Assembly (NCBI RefSeq): GCF_003605435.1
Contig: NZ_QXQB01000004.1
Coordinates: 62,001-126,000 of the forward strand
Direction: 5' to 3'
Length of the DNA stretch: 64,000 nucleotides
DNA from: Paenibacillus pinisoli
GTDB lineage: Bacteria; Bacillota; Bacilli; Paenibacillales; Paenibacillaceae
Part shown: positions 17,873 through 27,076 of the stretch, piece after piece
Numbering within the stretch: the stretch's first letter is position 1
Layout of the letters: each line of letters begins with the position of its first letter
Position numbers and translations under genes: made by a program
The notes under the pieces: generated by a model
The model's input: the letters and a program-made list of their open reading frames with translations, nothing else
Databases searched by the model: none
What the model was told of the DNA's origin: nothing

Positions 17873-19054
17873 CTATGGCCTCGAGGTCTGCGCCTGGAAT
17901 TCTGCGCGGATCCGCTCCAGCAGCTCGGGACTCGATGCTACATCATAAGCGGTTCCGGCCAGCATCTTCGCGCCAAAAATCATGCCGTCCAGCGCGCGTT
18001 CGTTCATGGCCGCATCGCGGAACGCTTCCGTATGCAGCAAGTACCTCTCATCAACGACTTTCACATACGGGTGAATCGCCGGACAGCGTACGGATACATT
18101 GCCAAGATCCAGCGAGCCGTTGTCCTTGCCGGATTCGATCTCCTCCGGAGCGATTCCTGCCTCCATGAGATTCGCGTTGAATTGGCTGGACAACGTCTCG
18201 TTCGTCAGCAGCTCGTCGTACGAAAATTCATAGTTGCTCATCGTAAGCGTCGTGCCTGTCGCCAGCGCCGCCGCTTCTGCGATGCGCTTCACTTTCTCTG
18301 TCAGCTCATTCGTATACACGCGATTGGCCGAGCGTACATAGAACTTGGCAGAGGCGTAATCCGGAATAATGTTCGGAGCCTTCCCGCCATTGTCGATAAT
18401 GCCGTGGATGCGGGCATGGCTCCTTGTCTGCTGGCGAAGCGCATTCACATTGTGGAACAGCGACAGCACGGCATCCAGCGCGTTCACGCCTTCATACGGG
18501 CTTGCTGCGGCATGGGCAGCAACGCCTGCATATTCGAATTGGATGGCGTCGAGCGCAAGCGATTCGCCGGAACGCTCGAAGGAATGGTAGGGATGCGCCA
18601 TAAGAGCGATGTCGCAATCGTCGAACAAGCCTGCCTCCGCCATCGGCACTTTGGCGCCCTTCGTCTCCTCGGCCGGCGTTCCGTATACCCGAATCTTGCC
18701 GCCAAGCCCGTCGATGACGGACTTCAGTCCGACTGCCGCGACCATGCTCATGGAGCAGATCAAATGATGCCCGCATGCATGGCCGATCTCAGGCAGGGCG
18801 TCATATTCGCATAGGAAGGCGATTGTAGGCCCTTGCTTCCCGGAATCATATTCGCCGATGAAGGCGGTCGGAATGCCCAGCGTTCCCCGCTCAACTGCAA
18901 ATCCTTGCCGCTCCAGCTCCTCCGTCAGCAATCCGGAAGCAAAAAACTCCTCATGACCCAGCTCCGGCCGGCTGCCGATCGCGCGGGAAATGGCGCGGAA
19001 TGTCTCCGCATGCTGCTCTATCGTTTCCATAACGGTGTGTTTGGTTGTCATCAT
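17873..19054 (-). CDS. M20-family metallopeptidase/amidohydrolase
   Basis: A 393-residue zinc-dependent M20 (AbgB/PM20D2-like) hydrolase. Metal-site motifs seen: CEYDALPEIGHACGHHLI (about 85-102), then GTPAEETKGAK with the catalytic and metal-binding Glu pair, and AHPYHSF. The dimerisation domain starts at EYAGVAAHAAASPYEGVNALDA. Such enzymes cleave N-acyl or p-aminobenzoyl amino acids or dipeptides in the cytoplasm. Start at 19054 because GGAGG sits 5 bp upstream; the ATG at 19066 would place that RBS inside the coding region. First gene of the leftward operon with the exporter pair and AraC regulator. Exact substrate unknown. Confidence 0.85.
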   Translation of the reverse strand: MMTTKHTVMETIEQHAETFRAISRAIGSRPELGHEEFFASGLLTEELERQGFAVERGTLGIPTAFIGEYDSGKQGPTIAFLCEYDALPEIGHACGHHLICSMSMVAAVGLKSVIDGLGGKIRVYGTPAEETKGAKVPMAEAGLFDDCDIALMAHPYHSFERSGESLALDAIQFEYAGVAAHAAASPYEGVNALDAVLSLFHNVNALRQQTRSHARIHGIIDNGGKAPNIIPDYASAKFYVRSANRVYTNELTEKVKRIAEAAALATGTTLTMSNYEFSYDELLTNETLSSQFNANLMEAGIAPEEIESGKDNGSLDLGNVSVRCPAIHPYVKVVDERYLLHTEAFRDAAMNERALDGMIFGAKMLAGTAYDVASSPELLERIRAEFQAQTSRP

Positions 19055-19166
19055 GTTTTCCTCCAATGGTTGCGTGTTTCCTGTACAGCCTATTTCTTTG
19101 ATACCTAGTTTATCATACTGCCTTCATAACCGATATGCCTGCAATTATTTCGGAAAAGTATGACAT

Positions 19167-19220
19167 TTAACATTGCGTTAACATCTCCATTAAACCGGGA
19201 TGATGCTAAGGTCCTATAGT
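19167..19220 (+). promoter_or_regulatory. Pho-box promoter of the MCP-like receptor gene
   Basis: TTAACA (19167-19172), TTAACA (19178-19183) and ATTAAA (19189-19194) repeat on an 11-bp period, with a degenerate fourth position at 19200-19205. A -10 TATAGT lies at 19215-19220, 9 bp after the fourth position. Hexamers TT(A/T/C)ACA on an 11-bp period are the known PhoP-binding Pho box of Bacillus. Confidence 0.75.
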
Positions 19221-19254
19221 GTACCCAGAGAAGATAGGACAGGAGAGTGAATCC

Positions 19255-20493
19255 ATGACAATCGAATTACTGGATCAACGAGCCCAGCGTGCAGGCACTG
19301 GTGAGGCAGAAGCCGCACCAATATCCCCCCCTATCAAGAAGCCTAATGGTGAGAAGGCGCCTGAGAGCGTTCCTGCGAAAAAAACGGAGATGATTCGCGC
19401 AGCCATGCCTGAGGTGCGGCTGGAGTCATTCCTTCAGGAAGCGCCGATTGCCGATGAATCGTACACATGCAGGCAGGTCATGGGGATCTTTAAGCAGAAT
19501 CCCGCTGCGGAGTGCGTCGTTGTATGCGGATTGGACGGTACTGTGAAAGGCCTTATGATGAGGAACAGGTTCTTTTTGAAGCTGGGAAGCCGCTACAGCG
19601 CGGATTTGTATTATGAGAAATCGATTGTCGTCCTGATGGATTCCGCGCCTCTTATTGTGGAGTCGGGCATTGCGCCGCAAACGATTATAGATCAAGCGCT
19701 GAGCCGCGATGAGAGCGTATTGTATGATTGCGTCATTGTATCGAAGCACGGGCGGTTCACCGGCATATTGACCGTGGGCCATATGCTAGGCTTGTCCAGA
19801 AAGCTGCAGCAGCAGTCGGTGCAAAGCCAGCTTCGCGTCATTGAATCGGTCGAGCGGCGGATGAAGGACATTCAGGCCGCGATTGAAAGCGTGCGCCAAT
19901 CGACCTCGCAAGGAGAGGCGTTGTCGGCGGATATGGTGGATTTGACCTTAAGCGGCAAGACCGCGCTGGACAGCGTTACCCATACCTTCGGCAATATGTC
20001 GGATGCTTCGCGGCTGCAAGAGCAGAAGATGACAGAACTGCAGACGGAAGCGGGCTCGATCAGCAAAGTGTCGGGATTGATCAAGGAGCTTGCGGATCAG
20101 AGCAACCTGCTGGCGCTTAACGCTTCGATCGAGGCGGCAAGGGCGGGCGAGCATGGGCGCGGGTTCGCGGTTGTCGCCGGCGAAGTGATGAATCTCGCCA
20201 ATCAGACCAAGAGATCGGCGCTGGAGATTACGACGCTGACGAAGGCCATTCTGGACGCTATCGGACACACAGCGAGCCTGGCCCAAGCGGGACGCAATGA
20301 GACGGTTGCGAGCGAGCGGCAGGTGAAGGCGGCAGAGGATGCATTCGGCTCTCTGTTCCAGGTTGCGGCGAGGAACCGGGACAGCGCGAAGCAGATCGAA
20401 TTTTTGACCGAACAGGCTTACCGCCAGGCGGAGCAGGTATCGGAGGAGCTTGACCAATTGCGCAGCGCGACATTTAACACTACGTTAACATAA
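19255..20493 (+). CDS. Soluble methyl-accepting chemotaxis-like signalling protein with CBS-like sensor
   Basis: A 412-residue protein with no membrane segment. Residues ~1-60 are low-complexity. Residues ~70-190 form a CBS-like sensor pair that shares a pattern (PLIV.SG then LYDCVIV) with the GGDEF protein at 28080. Residues ~200-412 are a coiled coil with the MCP hairpin tip [18 protein letters not shown] near 281 and [11 protein letters not shown] after it. The tip is intact, so interaction with CheA/CheW is plausible, although the cytoplasmic part is shorter than in full MCPs. Start at ATG 19255 with GGAGAG 7 bp upstream. The Pho-box promoter points to a role in phosphate starvation. The last codons contain the Pho box of the next gene. 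Confidence 0.8.
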   Translation: MTIELLDQRAQRAGTGEAEAAPISPPIKKPNGEKAPESVPAKKTEMIRAAMPEVRLESFLQEAPIADESYTCRQVMGIFKQNPAAECVVVCGLDGTVKGLMMRNRFFLKLGSRYSADLYYEKSIVVLMDSAPLIVESGIAPQTIIDQALSRDESVLYDCVIVSKHGRFTGILTVGHMLGLSRKLQQQSVQSQLRVIESVERRMKDIQAAIESVRQSTSQGEALSADMVDLTLSGKTALDSVTHTFGNMSDASRLQEQKMTELQTEAGSISKVSGLIKELADQSNLLALNASIEAARAGEHGRGFAVVAGEVMNLANQTKRSALEITTLTKAILDAIGHTASLAQAGRNETVASERQVKAAEDAFGSLFQVAARNRDSAKQIEFLTEQAYRQAEQVSEELDQLRSATFNTTLT

Positions 20494-20527
20494 TGGAAAC
20501 ATGCGATTTACATTGCAAAAGTATGAT
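20474..20527 (+). promoter_or_regulatory. Pho-box promoter of pstB-phoU
   Basis: Four hexamers on a strict 11-bp period: TTAACA (20474), TTAACA (20485), GAAACA (20496), TTTACA (20507), then exactly 9 bp to a -10 TATGAT (20522-20527). The first two lie inside the 3' end of the preceding coding region. Matches the established PhoP-binding site layout. Confidence 0.82.
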
Positions 20528-20657
20528 AGAGAACGAACTAGAATCGCTTTTTACGCATAATGGCTGTTCAAGATAAAGCTAGCTGCTTGCACGCGATAAG
20601 CCAGCTGCTTCGCAAATGCCCTGGCATCATGCGAATCGACCGAAGGGGGATTACGGC

Positions 20658-21413
20658 TTGAAAACATTAATTGACATCAATCGTCTCAACTTATACTATA
20701 CCCAGTTTCATGCGCTGAAGGACGTCTCGCTTACGATACCGGAGAAGGCGATTACGGCTTTCATCGGTCCGTCCGGCTGCGGGAAGTCGACGCTGCTTCG
20801 TACGCTGAACCGGATGAACGACATGATTCCGGGCACGCGCATTGAAGGCGAGCTGCTTATTAACGGGAAGGATATCTATTCTTCCGAGGTGGAAGTGGAG
20901 ACGTTGAGAAGAAAGATCGGCATGGTGTTTCAGCAGCCTAATCCATTCCCGAAATCGATCTACGATAACGTCGCATACGGACCGCGTCTTCACGGCAAGA
21001 CGACCAAGAAAGAGCTGGATGAGATTGTAGAGACAAGCTTGAAATCGGCTGCGCTGTGGAATGAGGTCAAGGACAATCTGAAGCGGTCGGCGCTGGGGCT
21101 GTCCGGCGGGCAGCAGCAGCGACTATGCATCGCACGCGCCATTGCGGTGAATCCAGATATTCTGCTGATGGATGAAGCGACCTCCGCGCTTGACCCGATC
21201 TCGACGCTGAAGATTGAGGAGCTGGCTCAAGAGCTGAAGGACAAATATACGATTGTGATGGTTACGCACAATATGCATCAGGCGGCCAGGGTATCGAATC
21301 AGACGGTCTTTTTCTTAAATGGCGAGGTCGTAGAGTATGCGGAGACGGAGAAGCTGTTCTCGAACCCGATAGACCAGCGCACCGAGGATTACATTACGGG
21401 ACGGTTCGGCTAA
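20658..21413 (+). CDS. pstB: Phosphate ABC transporter ATP-binding protein PstB (copy 1)
   Basis: A 251-residue ABC ATPase with Walker [11 protein letters not shown]-loop [21 protein letters not shown], signature LSGGQQQR and Walker [14 protein letters not shown], and the Pst-specific [10 protein letters not shown]-terminus. It powers phosphate import by the PstC/PstA permease. The TTG start at 20658 follows AAGGGGGA by 7 bp; the upstream in-frame ATG lacks an RBS. It is paired with phoU (42 bp downstream) and separated from pstSCA by about 3 kb; a second pstB follows pstA. Walker B reads DEATSALDP here and DEPASALDP in copy 2. Confidence 0.9.
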   Translation: MKTLIDINRLNLYYTQFHALKDVSLTIPEKAITAFIGPSGCGKSTLLRTLNRMNDMIPGTRIEGELLINGKDIYSSEVEVETLRRKIGMVFQQPNPFPKSIYDNVAYGPRLHGKTTKKELDEIVETSLKSAALWNEVKDNLKRSALGLSGGQQQRLCIARAIAVNPDILLMDEATSALDPISTLKIEELAQELKDKYTIVMVTHNMHQAARVSNQTVFFLNGEVVEYAETEKLFSNPIDQRTEDYITGRFG

Positions 21414-21455
21414 GCGAGTAACCATCAATGGACGATTGGGGAGGCAGGCACGATT

Positions 21456-22118
21456 ATGATGACGGTGAGAAAAGAATTTGACCAGGGGCTGGAGAAGCTT
21501 CATCAATTGATTATCGAGATGGGGAGCTTTGTTGAGCAGGCTCTTGCGGATTCGATGGAAGCGCTGAAGACGATCGACGTTGCGCGCGCTAAGGAAATGA
21601 TTGCGAATGATCCTAAGCTTAATCAAATGGAAGATCAAATTATGGAGATCGGCTCCAAGCTGATCGCCACCCAGCAGCCGGTTGCCAAGGACCTGCGCCG
21701 CATTCTGGCTGCATTCCGCATCGCGAGCGATCTTGAGCGTATGGGCGACCTGGCGGTGGACGTCGCGAAGGTTGTGCTCAGACTAGAAGGCCAAGAGCTG
21801 ATCAAGCCGCTGATCGATCTGCCGCGCATGGCTGAGGTCGTTGGGCAAATGACTTACGAGTCGATCCAATCTTTCGTTCAGGAGAATGTGGATCTCGCCT
21901 ACAAGATGTCGAAGGACGACGATCAGGTCGATGCTTTGTACGGTCAAATCACACGCGAGCTTTACTCGCTTATGATGGAGAACCCGCGCAACATTACGCA
22001 GTCCTCACTGCTCAGCTTTGTAGGACGTTACTTGGAGAGGTTCGGCGACCATGCAACCAATATCGGCGAAAGCGTCGTTTACCTCGTAACGGGCTCGCGT
22101 CCTGACCTCAATGTGTAA
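21456..22118 (+). CDS. phoU: Phosphate signalling complex protein PhoU
   Basis: A 220-residue all-helical protein made of two PhoU three-helix repeats. The metal-binding acidic motifs are seen twice: DLERMGDLAVDVAK near residue 90 and YLERFGDHATNIGESV near 190. PhoU links Pst transport to PhoR signalling and represses the Pho response when phosphate is plentiful. ATG 21456 follows GGGGAGG by 11 bp; ATG 21459 is an alternative. Cotranscribed with pstB copy 1; a terminator follows. Confidence 0.92.
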   Translation: MMTVRKEFDQGLEKLHQLIIEMGSFVEQALADSMEALKTIDVARAKEMIANDPKLNQMEDQIMEIGSKLIATQQPVAKDLRRILAAFRIASDLERMGDLAVDVAKVVLRLEGQELIKPLIDLPRMAEVVGQMTYESIQSFVQENVDLAYKMSKDDDQVDALYGQITRELYSLMMENPRNITQSSLLSFVGRYLERFGDHATNIGESVVYLVTGSRPDLNV

Positions 22119-22156
22119 TTCGATTGAACCTGCAATTATATAACGCATAATCATAA

Positions 22157-22198
22157 GATGGCGGTGCAAGGAAGAGATTCCTTCATTGCCGTCTTTTT
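22157..22198 (+). terminator. Terminator after phoU
   Basis: GATGGC/GCCGTC outer stem and AAGGAA/TTCCTT inner stem followed by T5. Ends the pstB-phoU transcript. Confidence 0.75.
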
Positions 22199-22354
22199 CG
22201 TTATGACCAAGCGTGGATGCCAGCCGGTCAGAAGAGTTGGAATGACTCAGAAGAGGAAGCAACGGGCCAAAGCAAAGATGCCTCTCGGGCCGGAACGATC
22301 TGCAATCGTGCAGGAAGGGCCGGTCCCAAAGGGCATCATAAGCATAACGTTTGG

Positions 22355-22470
22355 TTACTGGAATGCAGCCGAGTAATGCGAGCATGCGTATAGATGCCTG
22401 CTTGGAAGGTCACTTTGTACGTCCCTTGCGGCAGATTATGCAGCACGGTATAGGAGCCTGTGACTAGTCT
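22355..22470 (-). pseudogene. Decayed copy of the 3' end of the neighbouring small secreted-protein gene
   Basis: Read leftward, this stretch encodes GSYTVLHNLPQGTYKVTFQAG and, after a frameshift, HYSAAFQ and a stop. These match the end of the intact gene at 22575-22955 (GSYVVLDNLPYGTYKITFQVG ... YFSAVFQ). About 17 nt replace 21 nt between the two blocks, so the frame is broken, and I find no 5' half. The remnant lies immediately downstream of the intact copy, suggesting tandem duplication and decay. Nothing else recognisable lies in 22200-22354 or 22471-22574. Confidence 0.7.
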
Positions 22471-22574
22471 CATACGAATTACGCTGTGCATGATAGCCGC
22501 TTACACGAATAGGGAAATTAGCGCTTGCTAGTGCGGGAATTATTCCGAGAAGCATGTTTGATGATGATTTATGG

Positions 22575-22955
22575 TTACTGAAATACTGCCGAGAAATAGG
22601 AGTTGATTGTCCAAATATTACCTACTTGGAAAGTGATCTTGTACGTTCCATATGGAAGATTGTCGAGCACGACATAAGAGCCTTGATTTTGGCTGTACAG
22701 CACATCTCCGTTAGGAGCTTGAATCGTTAATGTCCACATTGCCGGTACATAAGCTTCCGGAATCGGATGATTTGCTTCTCCTATTGCGCCTACCACGAGC
22801 TTGCCGGAGCCAGTGACGAGTTCATAGAATCCATAGGCAGGAGGCGTCAGCGGATACCTCGTACCTGCATTAACTTGAAGCACAGGAAGCAGAGCCATCA
22901 ATATAGCGGAGAAGATCATAATGGTTATTGCTTTTTTTCTCAATCTCATCATCAT
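22575..22955 (-). CDS. Small secreted hypothetical protein, 126 aa
   Basis: A Sec signal peptide (MMMRLRKK, a hydrophobic run, then a VNA cleavage site near residue 30) and a mature part of about 96 residues. The mature part reads as a small beta-sandwich of the kind seen in carboxypeptidase-regulatory-like (SpaA/CarboxypepD-like) domains: WTLTIQAPNGDVLYSQNQ, then LDNLPYGTYKITF. No catalytic residues stand out. AGAAGGG precedes the run of three ATG codons. Function unknown; it has a broken copy next to it. Confidence 0.65.
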   Translation of the reverse strand: MMMRLRKKAITIMIFSAILMALLPVLQVNAGTRYPLTPPAYGFYELVTGSGKLVVGAIGEANHPIPEAYVPAMWTLTIQAPNGDVLYSQNQGSYVVLDNLPYGTYKITFQVGNIWTINSYFSAVFQ

Positions 22956-23165
22956 TACACAACCCTTCTTCTTAAAATGATATGAATCGTATGGGCATGC
23001 AAGCCTCTCTAGTACTCGATTCCCCCTTCAACGAGAATTAAATCGCTTACATAGAACCATTTTAAGAGAATTAGCACATTTTGTAAATATTGGATATGAA
23101 AAGAATAAACGTTTTCTATTACTGATTGGTGGAGCTGTGAAAGAATCATGCCAAATTTCTGCCGA

Positions 23166-24065
23166 TTAAGCTGCAGATTCTGGCGTCAGCAAACGCATGA
23201 TGGAAACGATCAGCTCTTGATCCCAATAGTGGCGGGACCAGCTCGCATACAATTTCCACGCGGGAACATCGCCCCATAGCGCCGATACGGCATAGCGGCC
23301 GTCACGCGGAACAAGGCATTCGGGCAGCAGAGCGAGCGCTTCGCCATCGGCAAGATGATTCAGGACAAGCTCGACGGAGCCGTAGGAAACGCCAGTGTGG
23401 AAATAGTGGATTTCGCTTTGGCTCCATTTTGCGATACATTGCTGTACCGATACGTCTCCGAGCTCCACCATTTCTGCCGCACTCTTCAAGATGTCGGCGG
23501 ACAGGGCAACGTCCGCTGCTGCCGCCAATAGGGGATGCGCGGCTGCGCCGACGAGCTTCAAGGCTCCGCTGCTTACCTCTTGGTGGCGATAGTTGCTGCT
23601 TTCGCCGTGGATACGATCTTCCCCGCACAAGACCAGATCGACCGTACCTTGCTCCAGCTTATGGAACAGCTCCTCGCGCTCATGGACGGCTACAGAGATG
23701 TTGGCGATCTCCCGCAGCGGCTGAAGCTGCCGCAAAGCGCCGGAACTCGCCATATAGGCGGCGGCGCTGTTGGTGCAGCCGATCACGAATCGCTTGCGCT
23801 TGCTCTCATGCATGACGGACAGGCGGGTCATGGCTTCATCATATAACGCTGTAATTTGCAGCGCGTAGTTCAACAGCATCTTGCCGCTAGGCGTAAGCAG
23901 CACTTTGCCGGTCCGGGATTCGAACAGCTTGACGCTCCATTCCTCCTCCATTTTTTTCATATGAAAGCTGATGGTAGGCTGCTTGAGGTCAAGAGCATTG
24001 GCAACGGCGGTGATCTGTTTGTACCGATCTATGTAGACGATTAACTTCATTTTTAACAAACTCAT
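23166..24065 (-). CDS. LysR-family transcriptional regulator
   Basis: A 299-residue regulator with an N-terminal winged helix (residues 1-60; TAVANALDLKQPTISFHMKKME) and a C-terminal periplasmic-binding-like effector domain (~90-290). GGAGG lies 7 bp before the ATG at 24065. It is divergent from pstS with about 170 bp between the starts, so it might act on the pst promoter, but that region is already occupied by a Pho-box array. Effector unknown. Confidence 0.82.
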   Translation of the reverse strand: MSLLKMKLIVYIDRYKQITAVANALDLKQPTISFHMKKMEEEWSVKLFESRTGKVLLTPSGKMLLNYALQITALYDEAMTRLSVMHESKRKRFVIGCTNSAAAYMASSGALRQLQPLREIANISVAVHEREELFHKLEQGTVDLVLCGEDRIHGESSNYRHQEVSSGALKLVGAAAHPLLAAAADVALSADILKSAAEMVELGDVSVQQCIAKWSQSEIHYFHTGVSYGSVELVLNHLADGEALALLPECLVPRDGRYAVSALWGDVPAWKLYASWSRHYWDQELIVSIMRLLTPESAA

Positions 24066-24133
24066 AAGATGCCTCCACGATCATTAGTTTTATCAATATT
24101 ATAAGAGAAAACATAGATGGATTCTATAATATT

Positions 24134-24187
24134 TAATTGTTAATTTTACAAACAGAAAACATTAGGTTAATAGCGCCGCTCTACAAT
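24134..24187 (+). promoter_or_regulatory. Degenerate Pho-box promoter of pstS
   Basis: Hexamers on an 11-bp period at 24134 (TAATTG), 24145 (TTTACA), 24156 (AAAACA) and 24167 (TTAATA), then 9 bp to a -10 TACAAT (24182-24187). Individual matches are weaker than at the pstB promoter, but the geometry is identical. Confidence 0.6.
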
Positions 24188-24235
24188 AAGTCTTGTAAAC
24201 AAAACCAAACAGGTAGTGAGAGGGGAAACTAGGAA

Positions 24236-25192
24236 ATGAAGAAGACGGTCATGTTGATTATGGCATTGGTATTGACATTTACGCTCGCAGCATGCGGACA
24301 AAGCTCGAACAAGGGAGGTAACGCAAGCACGCCTCCTGCGACGAATAACGCAGGCAACGCATCCACAGAGCCGTCTGGCGAGCCAACTCCTGAAACAAAG
24401 CTGGAAGGTTCGATTCTGGCAACAGGTTCCTCGGCGCTTCAACCGCTTGTTGACCAAGCATCCAAAGCGTTCATGGACGCTAACAGCGGCGTAACGATCC
24501 AAGTTCAAGGCGGCGGCAGCGGCACTGGCCTGACGCAAGTATCCGAAGGCCAAGCGGACATCGGCAACTCCGACGTCTATGCAGAAGAGAAGCTTGACGC
24601 TGACAAAGCTGCTGAGCTGGTTGACCATCAAGTAGCTGTAGTTGCAATGGCAGCTGTTGTTAACCCTAAAGTGAACGTGGATACACTGACAAAACAACAA
24701 CTGATTGATATCTTCACTGGCAAAGTAACGAACTGGAAAGAGCTTGGCGGCGACGACCAAAAAATCGTAATCGTTAACCGTCCAGCAAGCTCCGGCACTC
24801 GCGCTACTTTTGAGAAATATGCACTTGGCACAAAAACAGACGACCTGCAAGGCTCCATCCAAGAGGATTCCTCCGGTACTGTTCGTAAAATTATCGGCGA
24901 AACACCAGGCGCTATCGGATATCTTGCCCTGTCTTACCTGGATGATTCCATCAAGACTCTTGCATATGACGGCGTAGCGGCTAACGAAGAAAACGTAGCA
25001 AACGGCACTTATCCGGTATGGGCTTACGAGCACATGTACACGAAAGGCGAGCCTAACGAAGTGGTTAAAGCTTTCCTGGACTACATGCTGACTGACGAAG
25101 TGCAAGACGGCGCAGTGGTTGAGCTTGGCTACATCCCTGCGAAAAACATGCAAGTTGTGCGTGATATCGAAGGCAACATCACAAAAAAATAA
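24236..25192 (+). CDS. pstS: Phosphate-binding lipoprotein PstS
   Basis: A 318-residue lipoprotein: signal peptide with lipobox LAAC, a Ser/Thr/Gly-rich linker to about residue 60, then the PstS fold. Phosphate-contact motifs are recognisable: ATGSSALQPLV, GGGSGTGLTQVSEGQADIGNSD and RPASSGTRATFEKY. It captures phosphate at the outer face of the membrane for PstC/PstA. First gene of pstSCA-pstB; a stable hairpin follows it. Synonymous codon choice (many AAC, AAA, GCA) looks like that of a highly expressed gene compared with its GC-rich neighbours. Confidence 0.93.
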   Translation: MKKTVMLIMALVLTFTLAACGQSSNKGGNASTPPATNNAGNASTEPSGEPTPETKLEGSILATGSSALQPLVDQASKAFMDANSGVTIQVQGGGSGTGLTQVSEGQADIGNSDVYAEEKLDADKAAELVDHQVAVVAMAAVVNPKVNVDTLTKQQLIDIFTGKVTNWKELGGDDQKIVIVNRPASSGTRATFEKYALGTKTDDLQGSIQEDSSGTVRKIIGETPGAIGYLALSYLDDSIKTLAYDGVAANEENVANGTYPVWAYEHMYTKGEPNEVVKAFLDYMLTDEVQDGAVVELGYIPAKNMQVVRDIEGNITKK

Positions 25193-25216
25193 GATAGCTT
25201 CCTATCCTAAAAGCAC

Positions 25217-25247
25217 GAAAGAGGCGGACAACCGATCTGCCTCTTTC
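25217..25247 (+). terminator. Intercistronic hairpin between pstS and pstC
   Basis: GAAAGAGGC/GCCTCTTTC, a perfect 9-bp stem with a 13-nt loop, without a long T-run. It may partly terminate or protect the 3' end of pstS mRNA, so that the binding protein is made in excess over the permease. Confidence 0.6.
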
Positions 25248-25269
25248 AAGCTCTGTAGAGGAGATCCAT

Positions 25270-26175
25270 ATGGCCCAAACTACCGATAAAAAAATATCAG
25301 CCAACAATCATTTTGCAGAGGAATGGGTTGGACGCATCTATACGACTCTCTGTGTTCTGGTTCTCGTCACGACGATTGTTGCGATGGTGTACTTTGTAGC
25401 TTCCAGAGGTCTCAGCACCTTTTTTAAAAATGATGTAAATGTACTCGAATTGTTAACAGGCCTGAAGTGGAGTCCTGAGGGACAGCCGCCTGCCTTCGGC
25501 GCGTTGCCGTTCATCTTCGGTTCCTTCAGCACGTCTATTCTTGCCGCGTTGCTCGCGGCGCCGCTCAGCTTCTGCGCAGCGGTATTCATGATTGAGATTA
25601 CTCCGAAGTTCGGGCGCAAATATTTGCAGCCTGTAATTGAATTGCTTGCGGGCATTCCTTCCGTAGTATACGGCTTTATCGGACTTAGCGTTATCGTGCC
25701 TTTCTTCAGGGATGTATTCCCCGGGCAAGGTGTCGGCATCGCCGCAGGCGCGCTTGTCCTGTCTATTATGATCCTACCAACGATGACTACAGTTGCCACG
25801 GATGCCTTGGCGTCTCTGCCTTCCGGCCTTAAGGAAGGATCGTATGCGCTTGGCGCTACCCGCTGGCAAACGATATATCGGGTTGTGCTGCCGACGACGC
25901 TGCCTTCATTGTTGACCGGCGTCGTGCTTGGCCTGGCCAGAGCGTTCGGCGAGGCTCTCGCCGTACAGATGGTTATCGGCAACGCGCCGTTCATCCCGCG
26001 CAGCCTGTTCGAATCCGCTTCGACGCTGACAAGCGCAATCACGCTCAGCATGGGCAACACGGTCAGCGGATCGGCGCATAACAATGCTCTTTGGTCCTTG
26101 GCGCTCATCTTGATGCTTATGACCTTTGTCTTCGTCTTTATCGTACGCTGGCTGGAAAAGAGGTCGAAATTATGA
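25270..26175 (+). CDS. pstC: Phosphate ABC transporter permease PstC
   Basis: A 301-residue membrane protein with about six hydrophobic segments and the binding-protein-dependent permease EAA loop (LKEGSYALGATRWQTIYRVVLPTT split over about 190-215). It forms the phosphate channel with PstA. RBS GAGGAG is 6-8 bp before ATG 25270. Its stop overlaps the pstA start (ATGA). Confidence 0.92.
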   Translation: MAQTTDKKISANNHFAEEWVGRIYTTLCVLVLVTTIVAMVYFVASRGLSTFFKNDVNVLELLTGLKWSPEGQPPAFGALPFIFGSFSTSILAALLAAPLSFCAAVFMIEITPKFGRKYLQPVIELLAGIPSVVYGFIGLSVIVPFFRDVFPGQGVGIAAGALVLSIMILPTMTTVATDALASLPSGLKEGSYALGATRWQTIYRVVLPTTLPSLLTGVVLGLARAFGEALAVQMVIGNAPFIPRSLFESASTLTSAITLSMGNTVSGSAHNNALWSLALILMLMTFVFVFIVRWLEKRSKL

Positions 26176-27062
26176 TGAAACCCAAAACAGTAGACAAGAT
26201 CGCCACTGCCGTCATTATCGGCGTAGCGGGTTTGATCGTGCTTGTGCTGGCCGGCTTGCTCGGCTTTATCATGGTGCGCGGCCTCGGGCATCTCAGCTTT
26301 GACTTCCTGACATCGCCTCCGCAGTCCATTCGCGCAGGCGGGGGCATCGGTCCCCAATTGTTCAACTCCTTGTTCTTGCTTGTATTAACGATGATCATTA
26401 CGGTACCGCTTGGCATCGGCGCAGGCATCTATATGAGCGAATATGCGAAAGCGAACAAATTTACGGACTTTATCCGTCTCGTCGTGGAAGTCCTGTCTTC
26501 CTTCCCTTCGATCGTAGTTGGCCTGTTCGGCCTTCTAATGCTGGTCAACTACTTTGGTCTTGGCTTCTCGCTAATGGCAGGCGCCCTGGCGCTGACGATC
26601 TTCAACCTGCCGCTGATGGTGCGGATTACGGAGCAGGGTCTGAAGAGCGTGCCGCGCGAGCAGAAGGAAGCGGCTCTGGCGCTTGGCCTTACGAAGTGGA
26701 AGACGATCACGTCGATCATGCTGCCGATCGCGCTCCCGATCATCGTATCCGGCACGATCCTTGCCGCCGGCCGCGTATTCGGCGAAGCGGCTGCGCTGCT
26801 CTTCACAGCGGGCATGAGCTCGCCGCGGCTAGACTTCACGGATTGGAACCCGCTTAGCCCGGTGTCTCCGCTCAATCCGTTCCGTCCTGCCGAGACGCTT
26901 GCCGTCCATATCTGGAAGATCAATTCCGAAGGCCTCGCTCCTGATGCGACGGAAATCGCCGCAGGCGCATCCGCCGTGCTTGTCATTACTGTACTGCTGT
27001 TCAACCTTGTGGCAAGGTGGCTTGGCCGATTCATGTACCGCAAGTTTACCGCTACGAAATAG
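26172..27062 (+). CDS. pstA: Phosphate ABC transporter permease PstA
   Basis: A 296-residue permease with about six hydrophobic segments, the PstA motif [14 protein letters not shown] and the EAA loop [23 protein letters not shown] 26172 overlaps the pstC stop and has AAGAGG 8 bp upstream; the longer in-frame ORF would lie inside pstC. Partner of PstC. Confidence 0.92.
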   Translation: MMKPKTVDKIATAVIIGVAGLIVLVLAGLLGFIMVRGLGHLSFDFLTSPPQSIRAGGGIGPQLFNSLFLLVLTMIITVPLGIGAGIYMSEYAKANKFTDFIRLVVEVLSSFPSIVVGLFGLLMLVNYFGLGFSLMAGALALTIFNLPLMVRITEQGLKSVPREQKEAALALGLTKWKTITSIMLPIALPIIVSGTILAAGRVFGEAAALLFTAGMSSPRLDFTDWNPLSPVSPLNPFRPAETLAVHIWKINSEGLAPDATEIAAGASAVLVITVLLFNLVARWLGRFMYRKFTATK

Positions 27063-27076
27063 GAGGCAACTGGCAT

